This document shows positions 20,642-27,619 of a stretch of 27,619 nt of DNA, in pieces. The stretch is taken from the NCBI GenBank assembly GCA_000444245.1, contig ATSW01007908.1:1-27619 (forward strand), in the 5' to 3' direction. Both the position numbers and the translations under genes were made by a program. The notes under the pieces are model-generated. The model was not told the origin of the DNA, did not search any database, and saw nothing but the letters and a program-made list of their open reading frames with translations. Position 1 is the first letter of the stretch. Every line of letters begins with the position of its first letter. This stretch comes from Botryllus schlosseri (lineage: Eukaryota; Chordata; Ascidiacea; Stolidobranchia; Styelidae).

Positions 20642-20663
20642 TGACACGATTTGAGTCGTGTCA
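20642..20663. other. Perfect hairpin, 8-bp arms
   Basis: TGACACGA and TCGTGTCA with the loop TTTGAG. It sits 80 bp upstream of a possible short signal-like exon. The role is unknown. Confidence 0.4.
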
Positions 20664-20742
20664 AACGTTGGAATCAGAATAGTATTATATCGAAAGGTCG
20701 TGGCTTGCGTTGCGTAGCGTTTAGCTATCTAATCAGGTCGGC

Positions 20743-21168
20743 ATGGCAATCATTGGCATATTGTTACCCTTTTCGTTACATCACGGGTCAGGTAAGCTCC
20801 ACAACTGTAACACCAATATATTTTTCGAAGGTAGGACATTTATATATAAAAGGCACAATAAATATTTTGCAGTTGTTATTGATCTGTTTCAATTTGACTT
20901 TGGCAATGACATGATCGGAAAAACCGCCCGCATCCCGTTCCGGTTAGAATCCAAAATCCTTATCATGTACATTACATATCCAGGATATAGCCCATTTCAT
21001 ATTCATTTTATGATCGTAATACATAGGTTATACCTGTTTATATGTGTTATAAATACTTATCGGCTATTTTTAAAACTGCTATTGCTGGCCACGAATTTCG
21101 CGTGGCTTTCCGCTGACCAAATTTCGACACCTATCGGTGTTAGTGCGGAAATTGATTTTACACAGTGA
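20743..21168 (+). CDS. Unassigned frame, 141 codons, with signal-like start and donor
   Basis: It starts MAIIGILLPFSLHHGSG. A donor GGGTCAG|GTAAGC at about 20792 falls in phase 1, so the real coding part could be only 16 codons. The rest of the open frame is hydrophobic and AT-rich with no domain. If spliced to the acceptor at 21497 the frame would stay open into the exon below, but that exon's own ATG looks the better start. Confidence 0.15.
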   Translation: MAIIGILLPFSLHHGSGKLHNCNTNIFFEGRTFIYKRHNKYFAVVIDLFQFDFGNDMIGKTARIPFRLESKILIMYITYPGYSPFHIHFMIVIHRLYLFICVINTYRLFLKLLLLATNFAWLSADQISTPIGVSAEIDFTQ

Positions 21169-21497
21169 GAATTTCACTGCTGGTTCTGCGAATCTACTGG
21201 AACGCGTTTAGGTTAGAATATTCATGCGATGGACAATCTAAAGATTTATAGCACTTCCCACTGTTTTTTTTTCACATTTGTAAGACACGCGCTTAGGGTG
21301 ACGATGAACAGCCCGGATTGTTGTATGTGGGATTCATGGTGTTTATATTATGATTCCGTATCTGCCGTTATGTATGACCCACTTGTTGACTTTTGAAGAT
21401 ATCGGTTCCGTCGATGAGATGGGGAGAAAGAGCTAACACAAACCTCCAATACTTCGGTAAGAATGGGAGTCTGAATAAATTAATGTTGATGTTTCAG

Positions 21498-21593
21498 ATA
21501 GAGCGACAACAATATCACCATCAAAAATGAATGTTTTATTGAAACTAGGAATTTTATTGGCTGTGGCAGTTGCGGCCGATGCAGCGGGGATAT
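21498..21593 (+). CDS. Signal-peptide exon of a putative secreted cysteine-rich peptide
   Basis: The acceptor GATGTTTCAG precedes 21498, and the ATG is at 21527. The 22 codons read MNVLLKLGILLAVAVAADAA plus GI, a textbook signal peptide with cleavage likely near ADA/A. The donor GGGATAT|GTAAGT is a consensus site and leaves phase 1. Reading on without splicing gives 117 codons that run into MITE A2, which is not credible coding. The nearer acceptors at about 21690, 23487 and 23609 create stops in phase 1. The exon at 26200 stays open. Promoter not identified. Confidence 0.55.
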
Positions 21594-21729
21594 GTAAGTA
21601 TACGTCTTTTTCTCCGCATCAGTTTGTCTCAATCAGTCAAATTATTGCTGAAAACGTCCACCGTACTGTATATCGTCCGACTCATTTCAGAGGAGAGAGT
21701 GTATTACAAACTTACGATTCCAACAATAG

Positions 21730-22118
21730 TAGTGTTACCATACGTCGACCTTTAGGAGGATTCGGCCTCCTCTTTCAGGATTTTAAAAATGTCCTCCGAG
21801 GACGCCTAGATGTCCTTCATTTTGACAATTCGTCCTCCATTACAGATTTTACGTGTATGATAATGGACATGCCCAACTGAAAACCGGAGTAAATAGGGGT
21901 CATTCGGAAATCGAATGAATGTAAAGACCTTTTTTTATTCAACAACACAAAATTCAAGTTAAAAGTGTTGAGTAACAGTGATGACCGTTTTCTAGTCAAC
22001 GCCACAGAATTTCCAGTAAATATTGCAAATAGACTGTTTTCCGGCTTGTTTAACTAACTTTTATGATTTGGTGATGGTATCCTCCGTTCCCGATTTCAAA
22101 ATATGGTAACCCTAGACC
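21730..22118. mobile_element. hAT-type MITE family A, copy A2, with element B at its right end
   Basis: It starts TAGTGTTACCATACGTC and ends AAAATATGGTAACCCTA, inverted repeats. Subterminal AGGATTCGGCCTCCTCTTTC and GTCCTCCGAGGACGCC match A1. The left flank is AACAATAG (21722-21729). The right flank, GACAATAG, is at 23345-23352, beyond element B, which entered at the last bases. The coordinates give the part left of B. Confidence 0.85.
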
Positions 22119-23339
22119 ACGAGTCTCAAACTCAAATGTGCTCACAGGCGAATTTCCTAGTATTTGAATACGCTGTGGGCTGCAGCATAAAGGGGTATTC
22201 AATGTTATAATTTGCCAATGTGCCTTATTCGACGGGGCCATGCAGACAGGCATTCCACAAAATTCGTGAAAACTTAATTTATTGTTATATTATTCACTCT
22301 TGACATGATAAAAATCCCGGTTATGAGATTTGAACATATTTATATTTTATGCTGGGCATAATTCGCCAAAATACTGAGTTATAGACATCATGCGACATCA
22401 TGCGAGAGGACAAATGCATCGTGACGTCACGTTATAATATTGCAGCTAGCGGACATGTGATGTGCCACAATTATAGGTAGAATATGTTAGAATTTACCAA
22501 AACTTGATCTGATATCGGAGCATTCAAGCAATGTAGCCTAATCCTAGTTTTTGGCAGAGTTTTGAAGTAGGCTATTATTCCTGTCGTTTAAAAAGTCAAA
22601 ATAAATCAGAGTTACCTTTTCCTTCGAATGGAACAGATCAATAAAAACCTAAATATATTGAATATTGAGTCATAGTAATAGCAGTGTTCCTTGCGATCGT
22701 ACCCCTTATGATATAACCTTCAATAAGATTTCTCGTACCCTATGTCCATTTCCGACCCGATTTATGATGGTACCCGAATTGAAATCAAAAAGCTTATGAA
22801 CATAAAACACACGTAGCGCTAAGTATATTTTGCAGTCGAATAAATTAACCGTGAAATATACACATTTACTTGGTTTGCAAAATGACAGCTTAATAGTTAG
22901 TGGTAGTTAGTTAGTAGATAGTCCGTGGTCGTACCAAGTCCCGGCGTTCCAAGTCACAAGTCCTTCTCTAATTTTAACGTTTGACACGACTCAACGCGAG
23001 TCATTTTTATGTATCATCCAGTCATTCCGTATTCGAGTAAATTTACGAACGGTGGCGTCAATTCCAAATCACAATTTTCAGTCACAAATCATCAACGGGT
23101 CATGTTTTATCATCATGATCTAGAAATGTTACATAAACCTGATTTTTCACCGCATGGTAGCTTTTGAGAGTGATGTGGTAGTAAAGTTTAATGAGATTTC
23201 TGGTTTTAAAGCGTTTTAAAGTGAACTTTAGGTTGACAAATCTAAAAAATATATGTGGTAGTTGAATATATATTGTCGAATACTTGAGAATCGCGGGCCG
23301 CACATAGTGTTCTCGCGGGCCGCGTAATTGAGACTCGTG
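22119..23339. mobile_element. hAT element family B, 1,221 bp, inserted at the end of MITE A2
   Basis: The ends are CACGAGTCTCAAACTC and TAATTGAGACTCGTG. It is flanked by the exact 8-bp duplication CCCTAGAC (22111-22118, 23340-23347). Subterminal GCGGGCCGCACA and CGCGGGCCGCG near the right end are typical of hAT. It includes a CRE-like palindrome CGTGACGTCACG (22420-22431), a 10-bp tandem duplication (GACATCATGC at about 22384) and a decayed C-like piece. There is no transposase. Confidence 0.9.
22925..23110 (-). mobile_element. Decayed family C fragment inside element B
   Basis: CGTGGTCGTACC, TTCCAAGTCACAAGTC, AATTTTAACG and GACACGACTCAACGCGAGTC follow the order of the reverse complement of 6930-7066. 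Similarity is low; it may be a shared ancestry of B and C rather than an insertion. Confidence 0.35.
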
Positions 23340-23731
23340 CCCTAGACAATAGAAAACAACTACCAATCCCCGCATTATGCGCGAAAAATATTTCGCCAAT
23401 ATTTAATACATTCTGACGAGAATATACATGCTCATCTTGCAAAGACAGCAATCAGTATGTCCATATACTTGTGATTGCAGAATTTGTGCATGAATATCTG
23501 GTAGTGAGTCCGCGTTTACTATTAAATAATTTTTATTCTTACAACGCATTGTGCGGGGCATTGCTAGATGACTTTGGATGGCTTCGTTTTTATTATTTAC
23601 TGTTACAGGACCGTCATGATTTGTAGCAAATCCGAACTTGAACCTGAATTAAATTCCACACGAAAAATATATCAGTCCAATGGCTATCCTGATTACATCG
23701 TGATGTCCACCATTGACAAATAACTAAATTA

Positions 23732-23815
23732 AGGTTACCATATTTCTCTGACTCAAACTCCAATTCCGGACACTCTTTAGGGCCCACTAGCGGATTTCAA
23801 AATGAGGTATGAGAA
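23732..23815. mobile_element. Very short element with family-A-like ends
   Basis: AGGTTACCATATTTC on the left and GGATTTCAAAATGAGGTATG on the right resemble the two ends of MITE A (TTACCATA and GATTTCAAAATATGGTAACC). Only 84 bp apart, they would be an internal deletion derivative. No flanking duplication is clear. Confidence 0.35.
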
Positions 23816-23863
23816 CATTGTCTGTCAATATGACATCAGACTGACAAATCTTTTCCTATCGAC

Positions 23864-23890
23864 CAGAGGTGGTCACGATCCGATTTAGGA
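23864..23890 (+). mobile_element. Possible left end of a hAT element
   Basis: CAGAGGTGGTCACGATCCGA is of the hAT terminus form. No partner end was found downstream, and the left flank lacks the TA centre. Confidence 0.3.
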
Positions 23891-24839
23891 GTAGTATGTA
23901 TGTGGTTATGTGTTGTAACCAGGACCGAAACACATTTTTTCACCCTCTTTACCCTAAACTAAAACTGATCTTTGGTAATCAATGCAACTTCTTGGGGGAG
24001 GGGGGCTTGCTGTATCTATCTGGTTTCATATACATCTGGTCGGTAAATTCTCGAATCAATACCGTTAATAATATTTGTTCTTCAATATAGTACTATATAG
24101 TTGTGATCCTCTTCCCACTTTAACCACATGATCAGAGTTTGCGGTAGAGCTGCTGGTGGACGATGGTGACTTCGACAATGCAGGGAGCGTAATTCGACAT
24201 CGTTAATTCATGTTCATCTCACTCCAATTAGATTATTTATCAGCCTAAAGCCGGTGCGCACGACCTTTTTTCAACCCTTTATCGTCGCGACTCCCTTTCC
24301 AATTTGAAATTGCTCCGTGGTCCAGCTCAAAATTGGATAAGCTGATTATCAAAAAAGACCAGCAGTCAGCACCTTGACCAAGACTTACTTACGGGATATT
24401 TTGGAAGCGGATTGCGTCTATCATTTTCGCGAACCCCAGAATAAAGGCAAACAACAACCCGGTTTAGAACTACTATATTTGAATAAAGCATTCAAACGGC
24501 CATAACTGACTCAAGGAATATACCCTTCTCCTATAATTGCGCAGCGCGAAGAAAAATTTCATAATGCGTAAATCTGATCAAAAATAATGTTGTTTATGTA
24601 TTATTTGTTTAAACACGATGTTATTTCGTGACCTTCTGTAAACGATTGTCGCTACTCAAAGGATATTGGAATCGATCACACGTACTAGATAAATCTGATA
24701 GAAGTGCGATTCCAAATTCACATTACTTCATCGGGTGGAATATTTTGCTATCTGGATCGCATAAGTATAGTGGGGCTCAGCCATCAAGAGCGGGACTTAT
24801 CGGTGCAGTCATTACGGCGCCGCCCGGTTATATCAATAT

Positions 24840-25314
24840 CGACGGGTTTGACCAACATCCGTCGGGAAGTATGATTAGCGGGCAGGATTCATAAATCGGA
24901 AGATTAATTGCGCATTTATCCACATATAGAAGGAATTTATCGTATCCAATGTACACTTTAAGGTTAAAGCACGGAGACCGAAAACGGTATTTAATAATTT
25001 GTAACGCAATGTATGCATAATGTAGTAGCTGTTGGAGTCAATGAGACATCTGTAGTCCATCAAAATTTTCAACAAGTTCTTTGAACTGTGACTGCATGAC
25101 GGACGTAGAAACTCTTGGTTAAGAATGCATGTTAACGTCGATTAGATTTGAACGTAGCTTCGTCTTAATGTTGATGGGCGAAAATGTTTGCTCGTAAATC
25201 TATGGAGATGCGCGAGCCACAGTATATCATGTAAGACCGGAAACTGTCTGCGCGCCGCTCAAAATCCCGTCGTGTACCGGATCTTGCTCAAGGGTCATAT
25301 GTTGCCCGCCCCTG
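24840..25314 (-). mobile_element. hAT element family D, copy D2, without the C insert
   Basis: Read on the minus strand it begins CAGGGGCGGGCAACATATGA at 25314. The stretch 25150-24890 (minus) aligns over some 230 bp with 7085-7310 of D1, including ACAGATGTCTCATTGACT and GTTTTCGGTCTCCGTGCTTT. The far end near 24840 is decayed. The right flank TTCTAGAT has the TA centre; the left flank does not match it. Confidence 0.75.
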
Positions 25315-26190
25315 TTCTAGATAGATCGTGAGAAACGCAAAGAAAATTTCCAAGCTGATTAAATTAAAATAAAAATGCCATATGCTCCGTTAATTAATGA
25401 AACGTTACAAAAATTGGAGGGTGGTCGCCTCTTTCGTTTCGACAATAAATGAATCAAAAGAAAATAAGTCGTTTTATCTATTGCGTCAGCATTTCGAATC
25501 CTTTGACATGGTCTGTGAATATAATTAAATAGTAAGTAAATATAAAAGCAACTTCTCTTTGAGTAGAACCGATGAACTTGGCATGTTTTTTTTCGAGATC
25601 AGCTGGATTTGCACTTTCACTAGCTTCCTGGCGGTGATGGATTCGGCATAAACATTCGCCGATTAGGAGCAATATGTAAGACAGGCTGTAGTGGGCCTAA
25701 CAAAGTCGAGCAGTATACTTTCCGCACGTAGGTAAACTAATTTGGGGGGTGGGTGCTAGTTGTACAAGAAAGGAAGATTTCAAATTTTATTTAAACATAC
25801 TAGGCCTATTATCGTTTAACGTTTAACCAAAAGGATCAAACATAACACAAAGAACTGGTTGCATAGCCTGCTAAACAGTTCCGCAATAATATTAATAAGA
25901 AAACTATGGTGGATTTGGATACACCTTCCATTACAATAATAAAACCAGATCCCCTAGAAGTCACACAATTCTTCCCAAGGGGAATAAACTCCTGACTGGG
26001 AACAAATATTTTAGTATGGATTTTCAGCTTGGGGGTCGACGAAGACTCGAAAATAAGCATATGGGTCTCCGATCAGGGGAAGAGTTCGAGGACGCCTGAT
26101 ATAATGGTTTTGTAAACCATATTTAAATGGCACGCCCAAAGGAATTTGCTAATACACGATTACGGCAGCCTATATGACACGTATAGCATT
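25315..26190. other. Intron-like stretch without recognised gene
   Basis: Only short frames (64 and 74 codons, minus) occur. One small inverted repeat TGGTTTTGTAAACCA lies at about 26105. Nothing else was recognised. Confidence 0.35.
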
Positions 26191-26199
26191 ATTTTTCAG

Positions 26200-26285
26200 G
26201 CTGTACGGGTGACTGGGCGTGCGGCCCTGGAAGCACGTGCACAGGCCTTCCTCCGTGTTCCTTTGGCAGAAGGAGATGCACTTGA
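26200..26285 (+). CDS. Candidate last exon: six-cysteine secreted peptide
   Basis: The acceptor GCATTATTTTTCAG ends at 26199. In phase 1, matching the 21593 donor, the split codon becomes cysteine and the exon reads CTGDWACGPGSTCTGLPPC then SFGRRRCT and a TGA stop at 26283-26285. The joined product is 50 residues: signal peptide, then six cysteines at 23, 24, 30, 36, 42 and 49, nearly regular spacing C-x5-C-x5-C-x5-C-x6-C. The exon is much more GC-rich than its surroundings. The intron would be 4.6 kb. No family is recognised, and function is not assigned. A second frame of the exon is also open for 30 codons, and a donor-like GCC|GTAAGT follows at about 26301, so other uses are possible. Confidence 0.35.
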
Positions 26286-26644
26286 TGCATAGTTAACGCC
26301 GTAAGTCGCTTCACAATTTTGAATGGATAAATTACGATAAGCAAACGCACGTGCACGCGGTCAAAGGTGTGCACAGCGTATAAACAAATTACCAGCTGTG
26401 TTCAGCAACGGAGTAATTCAACTCCTCAGAAGTACTCCGGCTACGTTTTGTATACTAGAGTGATTGGAGCCAAACACAGTTATTTACACTCCTTTTTTGA
26501 TATCGTGAAGTTGAAAGTATACTATAGCGGTTGTATAGATGCGCATAAATTTCAGGGGTGACATTAACAAGACGACTACATGTGTGATAAACACTCAGAA
26601 CATTATGATAACAGCTGGTAATATCAACCAATAGTATCGCGTAA

Positions 26645-26770
26645 CTTGACTTGACTTGAGTCACTTTGTACATATAACTCGACATGACTTGGTATTTCAG
26701 AAATGTAGATTGACTCGAGACCCGAAGCGAAATTTTCGAGTCCATTACATGTCATTAACACGTTAGTAGG
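26645..26770 (+). mobile_element. Transposon family C, copy C4 (internal fragment)
   Basis: ACTTGACTTGACTTGAGTCA, then TCAGAAATGTAGATTGACTC and TTTTCGAGTCCATTACATGTC, match 6285-6405 of C2 in the same orientation. Ends are not visible. Confidence 0.6.
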
Positions 26771-26954
26771 TTTCTGTTCAGCGGCATGTGTGCATCATGC
26801 ACTCATGGCATGCATATGCACAGATTGTGTGTATGTCTAATAGCTATAACGAGTCGGTGTATATGCCACAAAAACATCAAGGACTAAAATAAACGACACC
26901 CTTTCCTTTTCCTGTAAATTGATGTAAATGTACTGTACAATGTATAATGTAGGC

Positions 26955-27618
26955 CAGGGCCGGCCAACCCGTGGCCCGCGAGAAGGTTTTGAGTGGCCCG
27001 CGAGGTAATTTCCGAAATTAGTCATGTTATCAAAAATGGATTGCACAGATTGTGAAATTGCAAGGCGAACCAAAAATTTGATTAGTCTGGTCGCAACACC
27101 TGAGATGTGATGACTAAAATATCAGTTACGACGCATTGGCAGATCCATGAGCTAGTCAAATTTTGGTAGATCTTCGTACATTACAATAAAGCAGAATAAT
27201 TTGCGATGGATTCATCAAAACTAAAAATTTTCTACACGCTTCGCGCAACATGTTGTCACTCGATTTCTTGTTTTTAATACTGTTACCCATTTGTGAAAAT
27301 GAAAGAACGCCTAATGTATCAGATTGAGTCTAACTATACTCGCGATTCCGAGACAAAGTGTCGTTCAACTTAAGCGACCTTGCGTTTGCGCTCGCAGAAA
27401 GACCGCCGACTATAAAACCTTTCGATATCGATATGTCCAGGCGCCGAATAGCCCATTCCTAGCAAATTGAGACCAGCGATATACATCAGGCCCGCAATAT
27501 AGTCAAGTGACAATATTATTGACCTATGAACTTCGAAAAATTTTCGCGCGGCTAGTGCCCCGCGCTATAGTTCGTCAATCAAATGTGGCCCTTTGGCTGA
27601 AAAGGTTGGCCACCCCTG
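26955..27618. mobile_element. hAT MITE, 664 bp, at the right edge
   Basis: The left end CAGGGCCGGCCAACCCGTGG matches the right end read in reverse, CAGGGGTGGCCAACCTTTTC. Subterminal GTGGCCCGCGAG occurs twice on the left. The left flank ATGTAGGC has a TA centre; the right flank is beyond the window. The minus frame 27073-26837 overlies its left end and is not a gene. Confidence 0.85.
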
Positions 27619-27619
27619 A

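Larger units (their letters stand above)
23353..24835. other. Intron-like stretch without recognised gene
   Basis: A good acceptor TATTTACTGTTACAG ends at about 23608. The next 96 nt are open in one frame (TVMICSKSELEPELNS and on), but it needs a carry-over that the 21593 donor does not give. The plus frame 24628-24894 has no domain and overlaps the D2 edge. Confidence 0.3.

Noticed and set aside
23609-23722. CUB-like exon (SNGYPDY) after a strong acceptor
   Set aside because: The resemblance is five residues, the frame soon ends, and the required carry-over does not fit the signal exon.
24628-24894. 88-codon plus-strand gene ending near 24894
   Set aside because: It crosses the decayed end of element D2 and has no recognisable domain.
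1-27619. LTR retrovirus-like, Polinton or LINE copy
   Set aside because: No long terminal repeats and no recognisable polymerase, integrase or capsid segments were seen on either strand.
1-27619. CRISPR array or bacterial operon
   Set aside because: Repeats are irregular in spacing and sequence, introns are present, and there are no tandem ribosome-site-led genes.

Overview
The window is animal genomic DNA. It is AT-rich, has spliced genes with GT-AG introns and signal peptides, and is packed with small DNA transposons and a tRNA-derived SINE. The phase-1 exons, thrombospondin type-1 (TSR) module, repeat types and frequent octamer TAGGCCTA suggest a marine invertebrate, possibly a non-vertebrate deuterostome. 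The species cannot be fixed from sequence alone. There is no sign of bacterial gene organisation. Most open reading frames over 60 codons are chance.

Host genes. The best gene is on the minus strand, 3622 down to 340 and on past the left edge. It has a signal-peptide exon and two small introns (53 and 56 nt). Three exons then build one complete TSR and most of a second, and all splice phases agree. Its third intron (2.7 kb) is swollen by a SINE, MITEs and transposon fragments. A second, less certain gene is on the plus strand: a signal-peptide exon ending at 21593 in phase 1 and a six-cysteine exon at 26200-26285 that would complete a secreted peptide of 50 residues. A broken member of a dispersed gene family (motif HHARWM, C-terminal VVNDxAERGV-like motif) lies on the minus strand at about 15996-16860.

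Mobile DNA. At least ten hAT-type elements or element ends are present. Several are bounded by exact 8-bp duplications: 6083-7409, 13391-13815, 22119-23339 and 929-1334. Four nestings give a relative chronology: MITE A into a SINE (929-1334), element C into element D (6252-7058 in 6083-7409), element B into the last bases of a second MITE A (22119-23339), and one SINE into another (18808-19091). Most of the hAT elements with GC-rich ends have target sites of the form nnnTAnnn, as expected of Buster-type hAT transposases. No transposase gene is visible, so all look non-autonomous.

Layout. 1-311 transposon end with AATCC arrays. 340-3622 TSR gene. 3650-5570 mostly unassigned. 5568-9562 palindromic MITE, nested D/C element and further hAT pieces. 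9563-12062 nothing recognised. 12063-12740 tandem repeat. 13391-13815 MITE. 13824-15400 unassigned. 15411-15495 GC-box/CCAAT cluster. 15735-16143 ambiguous bases. 15996-16860 broken dispersed-family gene. 18490-20178 MITE, SINEs and hAT. 21498-26285 possible secreted-peptide gene, its long intron carrying the A/B nest and a second D copy. 26645-27618 C fragment and a terminal hAT element.
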